NCBI GenBank assembly: GCA_017455565.1
Contig: JAFSZV010000042.1
Location: 1-64,000 of the forward strand
DNA length: 64,000 nt
Reading direction: 5' to 3'
Source: Clostridia bacterium
GTDB lineage: Bacteria > Bacillota > Clostridia > Oscillospirales > Butyricicoccaceae
A program made the position numbers and the translations under genes. Of the stretch, positions 15,431 to 23,982 are shown in pieces. The notes below the pieces were generated by a model. It was not told where the DNA came from. It did not search any database and saw only the letters and a list, made by a program, of their open reading frames with translations. The first letter of the stretch is position 1. Every line of letters begins with the position of its first letter.

Positions 15431-16198
15431 ATGCTGCACGTTACATTGGTGGAGCATACCCCGGATCCCGAACGGCTGATCGCTGCCTCGGCAAAGATGT
15501 GCTATTCCGCGGCTGACGCGGATACGATTTTAGATGGGCTGACCCCGGAAAAGACTGAAAACTTTTTGAAAATGCTCACCGAGATGGGCCACGAGAGCCC
15601 CATTGAGCATGCCTCGTTTACCTTCGCCATCGAGGGCGTGTCCCGCAGTCTTTTGGCGCAGATTACCCGTCACCGCATGGCGTCGTTCAGCGTGCAGTCG
15701 CAGCGCTATGTCAAGATCAAAGAGGGCGCGTTTTCCTTCGTCACGCCGCCGGAGATCGCCAAGGATCCCGCAGCCGAGGCCAAGTATCAGACGTTCATGC
15801 AGGATTGCTATCAGACGTATCTTTCCCTTGCCGATTCGCTGCAGGAGCGGTATATGAAGGAGCTGACGGCGCAGGGCGTCCCCGAAAAGGCGGCGGCCCG
15901 TCAGGCGGAGAAAATGGCCATTGAAGACGCCCGCTATGTGCTGCCCAACGCCTGCGAAACCAAAATGATCATGACGATGAACGCCCGCAGCTTGTACAAT
16001 TTCTTCCGCCTGCGCTGCTGCAACCGGGCACAATGGGAGATTCGCGAACTGGCGTGGCAGATGCTCAAATTGTGCCGCGAGGCGGCGCCTACGCTGTTTG
16101 CCAAGGCGGGGCCGTCGTGTCTCAATGGGCCGTGCGGCGAAGGGAAAATGACCTGCGGCAAGGCAGACGAAGTGCGGGAACGCGGGAAGAGCCTATGA
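15431..16198 (+). CDS. thyX: FAD-dependent thymidylate synthase
   Basis: 255 residues. The ThyX signature RHR-x7-S is at residues 80-90 (RHRMASFSVQS). ThyX methylates dUMP to dTMP using methylene-tetrahydrofolate and reduced FAD, replacing ThyA. The C-terminal extension has several cysteines (LNGPCGEGKMTCGK), less common in the family. The stop overlaps tmk, so dTMP synthesis and its phosphorylation are genetically coupled. Confidence 0.95.
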   Translation: MLHVTLVEHTPDPERLIAASAKMCYSAADADTILDGLTPEKTENFLKMLTEMGHESPIEHASFTFAIEGVSRSLLAQITRHRMASFSVQSQRYVKIKEGAFSFVTPPEIAKDPAAEAKYQTFMQDCYQTYLSLADSLQERYMKELTAQGVPEKAAARQAEKMAIEDARYVLPNACETKMIMTMNARSLYNFFRLRCCNRAQWEIRELAWQMLKLCREAAPTLFAKAGPSCLNGPCGEGKMTCGKADEVRERGKSL

Positions 16199-16860
16199 GC
16201 GAACGACATCTGATCGTTTTGGAGGGAACCGACGGCAGCGGGAAATCCACCCAGTCGGAGCTGGCCTGCCGCGCCCTTGCGGCGGCGGGGGTGGAGTATA
16301 AACGGCTGACCTTTCCCCGTTATCAGGAGGACAGTTCCGTGCTTCTGCGGATGTATTTACGGGGGGATTTCGGCTTGCATCCCGGCGACGTGAACGCCTA
16401 TGCTGCTTCCACCTTCTTTGCCGTGGATCGCTACGCCTCGTATAAAACCGATTGGCAGGCCGATTTTGAGGCGGGGCGCACCATCTTCTGCGACCGCTAT
16501 ACCACCTCAAACGCCGTGCATCAATCTTCCAAACTGGAGGAAGACCAGCTTCTCGCCTTTTCTCAATGGCTGTTTCATTACGAATACGACCTTTTGGGGC
16601 TTCCCGCGCCCACCTGTGTCCTTTATCTGGATATGCCCCCTGAGATATCCTTTCAAATGCTGCAAAAGCGGCAGGGGGGAAGCGGCGATATTCATGAACT
16701 GGATCACGATTATCTCCGCCGCTGTCACCAGCGGGCTTCGGCCCTTTGCGAAACATACGGCTGGCATCGGATCCCCTGCGCCGAAAACGGCGCGATCCGT
16801 CCGGCGGAGGCGATCCATGCCGACGTGATGGCGGCGCTGTTTGAGGAGCTGGGCAAGTGA
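16195..16860 (+). CDS. tmk: Thymidylate kinase
   Basis: 221 residues. The P-loop GTDGSGKS is at residues 11-18 and the nucleotide-monophosphate motif DRYTTSNAVHQ near 100-110; the LID region follows near 150-165. It converts dTMP to dTDP. The ATG at 16195 overlaps the thyX stop, which decides the start over upstream in-frame codons. Confidence 0.92.
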   Translation: MSERHLIVLEGTDGSGKSTQSELACRALAAAGVEYKRLTFPRYQEDSSVLLRMYLRGDFGLHPGDVNAYAASTFFAVDRYASYKTDWQADFEAGRTIFCDRYTTSNAVHQSSKLEEDQLLAFSQWLFHYEYDLLGLPAPTCVLYLDMPPEISFQMLQKRQGGSGDIHELDHDYLRRCHQRASALCETYGWHRIPCAENGAIRPAEAIHADVMAALFEELGK

Positions 16861-17678
16861 GCCCCGCCATCGGTTTTGCGGCGGACGGCGATAGGCGCTC
16901 GCTGGCGAAGCTTTATCGGGTCTGCTTTCCGAAGGATGAGCCGGCGTTCTGGGACTGGATCTTTCGAAATCCCTATCGTGCTGAAAACACGCTGGTGATC
17001 CGCAATGAGGATAAAGTCATCTCGTCCCTCCAGATGATCCCCTGCGCTATGCGGTTGAATGGACAACGCTTTGCGGCGCATTATATCTATGCCGCGGCGA
17101 CGCTTCCCGCATATCGGGGAGCGGGCCTGATGGCCGGGCTTCTTTCGGAGGCCGCCGCCATCGGACGGGCAAGGGGACATGCCTTCAGCGTTCTGATCAC
17201 GCAGGAAGACAGCCTTTTGACATACTACGGTCGGTTTGGTTACCTGTCCGTGCTTTGCTGTGAGCGAAAACGGACTGGCGCCGGCATCCTTTTGCCGGAC
17301 GAGACCGTGCGCCGGGCGGAAGAGCGGGATATCCCCGCGCTCAACGGTCTTTACGAAGCGGCCTGCGGGAACCTTTTGCACGGCGTTCGGACACCTGAAC
17401 ACTGGCGCGGGCAGTTGGAGCTTTTTCCGGAGGGCGCATATCTTCTGGAGCACTGCGGCGAAGCCGCCGCGTATTGTTTTTCAGACGAGCGGGGTTGTAT
17501 CGAAGCGGTGGGCAAAGGGTCAGAGCGCCTTGCGGGACATCTGAACGGGCCTGGCGCGGAGATCCAGTCGCCGCCCTGCAAAGAAGCGGTCCCCATGGGC
17601 TGCATCCGTCCGCTGGACCCTGGCGCGGCAGCCGCGGTGCGCGAAGCGCGGGGCTATTTGAATTTAATGTATAACTGA
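16857..17678 (+). CDS. GNAT-family N-acetyltransferase (Eis-like N-terminal part)
   Basis: 273 residues. Motif A is in YAAATLPAYRGAGLMAGLLS near 75-95, and LLTYYGRFGYLSVLC near 119-134 is the usual GNAT beta5 region. The layout resembles proteins with an Eis-like N-terminal acetyltransferase domain and an additional C-terminal domain. Acceptor unknown. The GTG start overlaps the tmk stop (GTGA). Confidence 0.8.
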   Translation: MSPAIGFAADGDRRSLAKLYRVCFPKDEPAFWDWIFRNPYRAENTLVIRNEDKVISSLQMIPCAMRLNGQRFAAHYIYAAATLPAYRGAGLMAGLLSEAAAIGRARGHAFSVLITQEDSLLTYYGRFGYLSVLCCERKRTGAGILLPDETVRRAEERDIPALNGLYEAACGNLLHGVRTPEHWRGQLELFPEGAYLLEHCGEAAAYCFSDERGCIEAVGKGSERLAGHLNGPGAEIQSPPCKEAVPMGCIRPLDPGAAAAVREARGYLNLMYN

Positions 17679-17715
17679 CTTGTTTGCTGCGCGGGTTCCG
17701 CGCGATGGAGATTTC

Positions 17716-18594
17716 ATGAAACAGGACCGTTTGATTTTGACGGCGGGCTTTATGCCTGCCGCGGTGATGGCGCTGCTGCTTCTGGCGGAAAATCTGCTGG
17801 GGCAGGGCGTTCTTCCAAACCATATTTTGGTGCTGGCGGCGATGGAAGTGGGCGTCTACTTTCTTCCAATCCTGCTGCTGCGCCTGCTGAAGGACGACGA
17901 AGGGAAACGGGCCGTTTTCCGTTGCAGACACTTTAAGCACCGCGCCGTGTGGTTTGTGCTGTGGATGTCGCTTGCCGCCGCGCTTTTTGCCGCGCTGCTC
18001 AACGGGGCGGCTTCGCTGCTTCTCAAGGAAAATGTGTATACCGACACTTTTTCGCAGCTGACAGCCTACGGTGTCACCGAGCGGTGGCAGACCGTACTTG
18101 TGGTGGTAATCCTTCCCGCCGTTATGGAAGAGCTGTTTTTCCGCGGTGTGATGTTCAGCGCGCTGGAGCGTGCGGGGACGCTGCCTGCCTTACTGTTGAC
18201 CTCGGCCGCCTTTGCCATGATCCATGGGGATCTGGGAAATCTGGCGGGGCCCTTTGCTGCCGGAATGATCTACGGCTATATGGCATATATTCTGGATTCG
18301 GTTTGGCCTGCCGTGTTTGCTCATATGGTGAACAACAGCCTTCATCTGTTTTTGGCGCTCGCGGCGCGGAGTTATTCCGTGCTGGGCATCTGGTCATATA
18401 TCGTGCTCATCGCGCTGTTCTGCTTTTGTATGTTTTTGGCGCTGGCCATGCGCTCGCTGGAAAAACTGATCGAAAGAGGAAGGCTTCGCCGTCTGCAATA
18501 CGGCGACTTCGGCACCACACTCAGCGGAATCTTCGTTTCGCCGGGAATGTGGCTTTTGCTGATCCTGTTCCTTGTTCGTGTTTTGTATTGGTAG
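17716..18594 (+). CDS. CPBP family intramembrane metalloprotease (second copy)
   Basis: 292 residues with about eight membrane helices and the motifs EELFFRG near 138, FAMIHGD near 166-172 and HMVNN near 203. It shares only these motifs with the CPBP protein 4 kb upstream, so the two are distant paralogues rather than a fresh duplication. The ATG at 17716 has GGAG five bases upstream; an in-frame TTG 36 bases earlier has no ribosome site. mltG follows after 12 bases. Confidence 0.85.
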   Translation: MKQDRLILTAGFMPAAVMALLLLAENLLGQGVLPNHILVLAAMEVGVYFLPILLLRLLKDDEGKRAVFRCRHFKHRAVWFVLWMSLAAALFAALLNGAASLLLKENVYTDTFSQLTAYGVTERWQTVLVVVILPAVMEELFFRGVMFSALERAGTLPALLLTSAAFAMIHGDLGNLAGPFAAGMIYGYMAYILDSVWPAVFAHMVNNSLHLFLALAARSYSVLGIWSYIVLIALFCFCMFLALAMRSLEKLIERGRLRRLQYGDFGTTLSGIFVSPGMWLLLILFLVRVLYW

Positions 18595-18606
18595 GAGGAT
18601 CGTAAT

Positions 18607-19722
18607 ATGGCATCCAGAGAAAATCTTGAAAAAAACGAACCCGCAAATCATCTGTTCAGCGGTTTTTTCGCGGGCGTGATCCATACGGTCGGCTACGTTT
18701 TGCTGGTCGTGGGTATTTCGCTGCTGCTGGCGACCATCGGCCTGCTTCTGGCCAATGATTTCCTGGCGCTTCTGAAGGAAGACAAGCCGGTGACCATTGA
18801 GCTGCAGGACGATACCGCCGCCGCGGACGTGGCGAAGCTGCTGAAGGAGGAGGACGTAATCAAATATCCCTTCCTGTTTAAGCTGATCACCAGGCTGAAG
18901 AAGGTCGACGCCTTCCGGAGCGGCACCTACGAGGTCAACAGCAACATGGACTACGGACAGCTTTTGAATACGCTGCGGGGCGGAGGAAAGATCACGCGGG
19001 ACGTTGTGACGGTTACCATACCGGAGGGCTATAATCTGAAGGAGATCTGCGCCCTTTTGGTGGAAAAGGACGTGGTGAAGGAAGACGTCTTCTGGGACGT
19101 TGCAAACAATTACGATTTCGCCCATTTTATGCTGAAGGACGTGCCGCTGGGCGAAAACCGGCTGGAGGGCTATCTTTTTCCGGACACCTATGAGTTCTAT
19201 ACCAACAGCGACAACATTAATGACCGGGGCCACACCATCGACGTGATCAACAAGATGCTCAACAACTTCGTCAAGAAGTATACGCAGGCCATGCGCAACC
19301 TGACCGAGGCAAACGGAAAAACCATCGCCGAGGTGGTGAATGTAGCCTCGCTGGTGGAAAAAGAGGCGCAGAAGGAAGATGAGCGCACCATCATCGCCGG
19401 CGTCATTTACAACCGCCTCAACAGCAGCAGTTTCCCATATCTGCAGGTGGATCCCACGATCCTTTACGTCATTGGGCATAAGGAAGCCCTTACCGTGGAG
19501 GATCTGCAGATCGACAGCCCCTATAACACCTATAATCACGAGGGGCTTCCGCCCACGGCCATCTGCAATCCCGGCGTGGCCTGTCTGATGGCGGCGATCA
19601 AGCCCGAGCATCACAATTATTATTACTACGTTGCCAAGCCCGACGGCAGCCATATTTTCAGCCGGACGCTGGAAGAGCACAACCGCGCTGTGGCCGATGT
19701 GGAAGCGGGAAAATACGACTGA
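18607..19722 (+). CDS. mltG: Endolytic murein transglycosylase MltG
   Basis: 371 residues. A short cytosolic N-terminus and one membrane helix (about 25-50) are followed by a LysM-like segment and the YceG/MltG catalytic domain, with the catalytic Glu in NVASLVEKEAQKEDER near 242-257 and VDPTILYVIG downstream. MltG cuts nascent peptidoglycan strands outside the membrane. In Bacillus the homologue (yrrL) sits in the alaS-yrrO neighbourhood, as here. TAGGAGG precedes the ATG; the stop overlaps the next start (TGATG). Confidence 0.93.
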   Translation: MASRENLEKNEPANHLFSGFFAGVIHTVGYVLLVVGISLLLATIGLLLANDFLALLKEDKPVTIELQDDTAAADVAKLLKEEDVIKYPFLFKLITRLKKVDAFRSGTYEVNSNMDYGQLLNTLRGGGKITRDVVTVTIPEGYNLKEICALLVEKDVVKEDVFWDVANNYDFAHFMLKDVPLGENRLEGYLFPDTYEFYTNSDNINDRGHTIDVINKMLNNFVKKYTQAMRNLTEANGKTIAEVVNVASLVEKEAQKEDERTIIAGVIYNRLNSSSFPYLQVDPTILYVIGHKEALTVEDLQIDSPYNTYNHEGLPPTAICNPGVACLMAAIKPEHHNYYYYVAKPDGSHIFSRTLEEHNRAVADVEAGKYD

Positions 19723-20936
19723 TGGAAAAACCTGAGATCCTGGCGCCCGCGGGAGATATGGAGAAGCTGCGGTTCGCCGTGGCTTACGGAGCCGACGCCG
19801 TTTATCTGGCGGGGAAAGCATACGGGATGCGCACCGCTTCCGATAACTTCACCGTGGATGCGCTTGCAGAGGCCGTTGCGTATTGCCACGAGCGGTGCGT
19901 CAGGGCCTATGTTACGGTGAATACGCTGCCCCGCGACGGTGAGATGGAAAAGCTGCCGCAGTATCTTACGGCGCTGAACGACATGGGCGCGGACGCGCTC
20001 ATCGTGGCCGATCTGGGCGTTTTGCGGGCGGCAAGGCGCTTTGCGCCCCGCTGCCAGATCCATGTTTCCACGCAGACGAGCATTGTCAATTCGGCCGCGA
20101 CCGCGGCATGGCATGAATTGGGCGCTTCCCGCGTGGTGCTGGCAAGAGAGCTTTCGCTTGACGAGATCGCTTATATCCGGGCACAGACGCCGCCTTCGCT
20201 GGAGATTGAGGCATTCGTTCACGGCGCCATGTGCATGGCCTATTCGGGGCGGTGCATGCTCTCCAATTATCTGGCGTCCCGCGACGCTAACCGTGGCAAC
20301 TGCGCCCAGCCCTGCCGCTGGAGCTACCGTGTTGTGGAGGAATACCGCCCAGGGGAATATATGCCGGTGGAAGAAGACGCGCACGGCACCTATATTTTCA
20401 ACTCCAAAGACCTGAATATGCTCCCCTATATAGACCGCCTTGCCGCCGCCGGAATCGGCAGCTTCAAGATCGAGGGCCGCGCCAAATCCGCCTATTATGC
20501 CGCTGTGGTCACGGGTGCTTACCGCCGCGCCGTGGATCTGTACGCTTCCGATCCTGCGCGCTTTTCGCCGCCGCAGGAGCTTTTGGACGAGGTACATAAG
20601 GTGAGTCATCGGGAGTATTTTACCGGTTTTTATTTCGGCGATCCCAAGACCCAGCATATGGATGACAGCGACTATATCCGCGAATGGGATGTGTGCGCCG
20701 TCGTGGAGGAATGCGACGGGGCGGGAAATGCCCGGCTGCGGCACAAGAACAAGTTTGCCGAAGGCGACGCGCTGGAGCTTTTGATGCCCGGCTGCGCCGC
20801 GGAGACCGTCCGGCTGCACGATATGCGCGACGGGGACGGGGCGTCGCTTCCGCTGGCAAACGTCCCGCACATGACGGTTTTGACGACCCTGCCGCACAAG
20901 GCGCCTCCAATGTCGATTTTGCGAAAGAAAAAATAA
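19722..20936 (+). CDS. trhP: U32-family protein, tRNA 5-hydroxyuridine synthesis (TrhP-like)
   Basis: 404 residues of the collagenase-like U32 family. The signature FVHGAMCMAYSGRCMLSN and GNCAQPCRW near 165-202 supplies the conserved cysteines. Despite the peptidase name, characterised members (TrhP, RlhA) hydroxylate RNA using prephenate; Bacillus yrrN/yrrO, beside mltG, perform the tRNA ho5U34 step. Synteny mltG-trhP-alaS supports the tRNA role. It is slightly shorter than some members with a C-terminal extension. Confidence 0.82.
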   Translation: MEKPEILAPAGDMEKLRFAVAYGADAVYLAGKAYGMRTASDNFTVDALAEAVAYCHERCVRAYVTVNTLPRDGEMEKLPQYLTALNDMGADALIVADLGVLRAARRFAPRCQIHVSTQTSIVNSAATAAWHELGASRVVLARELSLDEIAYIRAQTPPSLEIEAFVHGAMCMAYSGRCMLSNYLASRDANRGNCAQPCRWSYRVVEEYRPGEYMPVEEDAHGTYIFNSKDLNMLPYIDRLAAAGIGSFKIEGRAKSAYYAAVVTGAYRRAVDLYASDPARFSPPQELLDEVHKVSHREYFTGFYFGDPKTQHMDDSDYIREWDVCAVVEECDGAGNARLRHKNKFAEGDALELLMPGCAAETVRLHDMRDGDGASLPLANVPHMTVLTTLPHKAPPMSILRKKK

Positions 20937-20963
20937 TTTTAACCATAAAAGAGGATGAACACC

Positions 20964-23627
20964 ATGGAAAAAAGAGGACTGAACGAGCTGCGGGAGATGT
21001 TCCTCAGCTATTTTGAGAGCAAGGACCATCTTCGCCTGCCCAGTTTTTCGCTGGTGCCCCAGAACGATGCGTCGATTCTGCTGATCAACGCAGGAATGAC
21101 CCCCATGAAGCCCTGGTTCAAGGGCGAAGAGGTTCCGCCCCGCCGCCGGGTCTGCACCTGCCAGAAATGCATCCGCACCGGCGACATTGAAAACGTGGGC
21201 AAGACAGACCGACACGGCACGTATTTTGAGATGCTGGGTAATTTCTCGTTTGGCGATTATTTCAAGAGCGAGGCCATTGCATATAGCTGGGAGTTTTTGA
21301 CTAAGGTGGTGGGGATCGACGAAAACCGACTGTACCCCTCGGTTTATCAGGACGACGACGAGGCGTTCCGCATCTGGAACGAGGAAATCGGCATCCCCTC
21401 CGATCGCATTTACCGCTTCGGGAAAGAAGATAATTTCTGGGAGCATGGCTCCGGCCCCTGCGGCCCCTGCTCCGAGATTTATTACGATCGGGGTCCCGAA
21501 TACGGCTGCGGCAAGCCCGGTTGCACCGTGGGCTGCGACTGCGACCGGTATATGGAGATCTGGAACAATGTGTTCAGCCAGTTCGACAACGACGGCAAGG
21601 GCAATTATACCGAGCTCAAGCAAAAGAACATCGACACCGGCATGGGCCTGGAGCGGCTGGCCTGCGTGGTGCAGGGCGTGGGCAGCCTGTTTGAGGTGGA
21701 CACCGTCCGGAACATCACGGCGAAGGTCTCCGTCATCACCGGCGCACACTATGGCGAGAGCAATGAAAAAGACGTTTCGCTGCGCGTGATCACCGACCAC
21801 ATCCGTTCGGCCACCTTTATGATCTGCGACGGAATCCTGCCCTCCAATGAGGGCCGGGGCTATGTGCTGCGCCGGCTGCTGCGCCGCGCCGCACGCCACG
21901 GCAAGCTGCTGGGCGTAAGTGAGCCCTTCCTGTTTGATGTGGTGGATACTGTCATCGGGGAAAATGAGATCCATTATCCCGAGCTGCGGGAGCGGCAGGA
22001 ATACATCACCCGCGTGATCCGCGTGGAAGAGGAGAACTTCGCCCGCACCATCGACGGCGGACTCAAGATCTTCCAGGAGATGCTTTCTGCCCATCAGGCA
22101 AAGCAGGAAACGGTTTTTTCCGGTGCGGATGCCTTTAAACTTTACGACACTTACGGATTCCCCATCGATCTGACGGCGGAAATGGCCGCCGAAGCCGGAA
22201 TGACCGTGGACCAGGTGGACTTTGACCGTCTGATGCAGGAGCAGAAGGCCCGCGCCCGCGAGGCTCGCAGGGCGCTGGGCGATCTGGGCTGGGCAGGTGT
22301 TGAGCTGGGACAGGATATGCCCGCCACCGAGTTTACGGGTTATGATCGGGACGTGTGCGAGGCAAAGGTGCTTGCCATCGTTGCCGAGGGCGAACTCCGG
22401 GAAGAACTGATGCCCGGGATCCCGGCCATGGTGGTGCTGGACAAGACCCCGTTCTACGCCGAGATGGGCGGCCAGGTCGCTGACCACGGACATATCGTTG
22501 TCAAGGCCGGCGGCGCGGGCGAAGCGCCGACCTTCGACGTCAGCGACGTGCAGAAGAACAAGGGCGGCAAATATCTTCACGAGGGCATGCTGAAGAACGG
22601 GATCATTTCCGTGGGCGACACCGTGCTGGCCATGATCGACACCCAGCGCCGCGCCGCCATCCGCCGCGCCCACTCCGCCACTCATCTGCTTCAGGCGAAA
22701 CTGAGAAATGTGTTGGGCGACCATGTGCATCAGGCGGGCTCGCTGGTGGAGCCCGACCGTCTGCGCTTTGACTTTACCCATTTTTCCGCGCTGACCGCCG
22801 AAGAAAAGCAGCAGATCGAAGAACTTGTCAACGAGGATGTCCTTCACGGCTTTGCCGTCGACACCCAGGAGCTTTCGCTGGCAGAGGCGAAGCAGCGCGG
22901 CGCAACCGCCCTGTTTGGTGAAAAATACGGAAGCACCGTGCGCGTGGTCAGCGTAGGTGAAAAGGGATCGATATCCATGGAGCTTTGCGGAGGCACCCAC
23001 GTGGGCAACTCCGCCATGGTGGGCTCCTTCCATATCGTTTCCGAGGCGTCGGTTGCCTCCGGCGTCCGGCGCATCGAGGCCATCACCGGCAAAGAGGTGC
23101 TGCGTCAGGCACATGAGCTGGAGCACACGCTGCTCAGTGTGGCCGAAACGCTGAAAACCAATCCTTCCGATCTGCTTTCCAAGGCCGAGAGCAGCGTAAA
23201 CGAGCTCCGCGCTGCCCATCAGGAGATGGAGAGGCTCAAGGATCGTATTCTCTCTGGCGATGTGGACAGGATGCTGTTTGCCTCGAAGAATCTCGGCGGC
23301 CTGCGGGTTGTCACGGCGACCCGCTCGGATCTGGAGGCCGGCGATCTTCGCAAGTTCGGAGATTTCATCCGGGACAAGGATCCCAACGTGGTGGCCGTGC
23401 TCGCCACTGTGCATGAGGATAAGATCACCTTCCTTGCCGTTTGCGGTAAAAACGCCATAGAGCGGGGCGTCAAGGCGGGCGATATTATCAAGACGATTGC
23501 GCCCATCGCCGGCGGCAAGGGCGGCGGAAAACCCGACAGCGCCATGGGCGGCGGCAGCGACCTGATGAAGCTGGACGACGCTTTGGCGGCAGTGGACGAC
23601 ATTGTGGCACAAAAGTTTGCGCAGTAA
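20964..23627 (+). CDS. alaS: Alanyl-tRNA synthetase
   Basis: 887 residues, full length. The N-terminal class II catalytic core includes LINAGMTPMKPWF and the RVCTCQKCIRTGDIENVG segment. The editing domain has the zinc motifs HSATH at 570-574 and CGGTH at 675-679, and the DHHA1/C-Ala domain ends with GGKGGGKPDSAMGGG. It charges tRNA-Ala and clears mischarged Ser/Gly. The ATG at 20964 is chosen because the AGAGGA site lies directly against the earlier ATG at 20955. Confidence 0.96.
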   Translation: MEKRGLNELREMFLSYFESKDHLRLPSFSLVPQNDASILLINAGMTPMKPWFKGEEVPPRRRVCTCQKCIRTGDIENVGKTDRHGTYFEMLGNFSFGDYFKSEAIAYSWEFLTKVVGIDENRLYPSVYQDDDEAFRIWNEEIGIPSDRIYRFGKEDNFWEHGSGPCGPCSEIYYDRGPEYGCGKPGCTVGCDCDRYMEIWNNVFSQFDNDGKGNYTELKQKNIDTGMGLERLACVVQGVGSLFEVDTVRNITAKVSVITGAHYGESNEKDVSLRVITDHIRSATFMICDGILPSNEGRGYVLRRLLRRAARHGKLLGVSEPFLFDVVDTVIGENEIHYPELRERQEYITRVIRVEEENFARTIDGGLKIFQEMLSAHQAKQETVFSGADAFKLYDTYGFPIDLTAEMAAEAGMTVDQVDFDRLMQEQKARAREARRALGDLGWAGVELGQDMPATEFTGYDRDVCEAKVLAIVAEGELREELMPGIPAMVVLDKTPFYAEMGGQVADHGHIVVKAGGAGEAPTFDVSDVQKNKGGKYLHEGMLKNGIISVGDTVLAMIDTQRRAAIRRAHSATHLLQAKLRNVLGDHVHQAGSLVEPDRLRFDFTHFSALTAEEKQQIEELVNEDVLHGFAVDTQELSLAEAKQRGATALFGEKYGSTVRVVSVGEKGSISMELCGGTHVGNSAMVGSFHIVSEASVASGVRRIEAITGKEVLRQAHELEHTLLSVAETLKTNPSDLLSKAESSVNELRAAHQEMERLKDRILSGDVDRMLFASKNLGGLRVVTATRSDLEAGDLRKFGDFIRDKDPNVVAVLATVHEDKITFLAVCGKNAIERGVKAGDIIKTIAPIAGGKGGGKPDSAMGGGSDLMKLDDALAAVDDIVAQKFAQ

Positions 23628-23638
23628 GGAGGAGAACG

Positions 23639-23977
23639 ATGGAAAACTGTATTTTCTGCAAGATCGCAGCGGGGGAGATCCCCTCGAAAAAGATCTATGA
23701 AGACGAGAAGGTCATGGCTTTTTATGACATCGCGCCCGCGGCGCCGGTGCATGTGCTGGTCATTCCCAAAGAGCACGTGCTGGAGAGCGCCCGGGAGATC
23801 ACCGGAGAGCATGCCGCGCTGATCGGCCATATCTATCAGGTCATTGCTCGCCTTGCCAGCGAACTTGGGTTGGACTGCGGTTATCGCGTGGTCACCAACG
23901 TCGGTTCCGACGCGGGCCAGACGGTCATGCATCTGCACTTCCATCTGCTGGGCGGCAAGCTCGGCCCTATGGCTTGA
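23639..23977 (+). CDS. HIT-family (HinT) nucleotide-binding hydrolase
   Basis: 112 residues. The N-terminal CIFCKIAAGEIPSKKIYED with a Cys pair, and the histidine triad HLHFHLLGG near 100-108, are typical of HinT purine-nucleoside phosphoramidases. AAGGAGG lies before the ATG, 11 bases after alaS; the next gene begins five bases after its stop. Confidence 0.92.
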   Translation: MENCIFCKIAAGEIPSKKIYEDEKVMAFYDIAPAAPVHVLVIPKEHVLESAREITGEHAALIGHIYQVIARLASELGLDCGYRVVTNVGSDAGQTVMHLHFHLLGGKLGPMA

Positions 23978-23982
23978 TCTGA

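Noticed and set aside
19626-23612. 1328-codon minus-strand frame opposite trhP and alaS
   Set aside because: Antisense shadow of two unmistakable genes; the translation is His/Gly-rich with no recognisable domain and no ribosome site.
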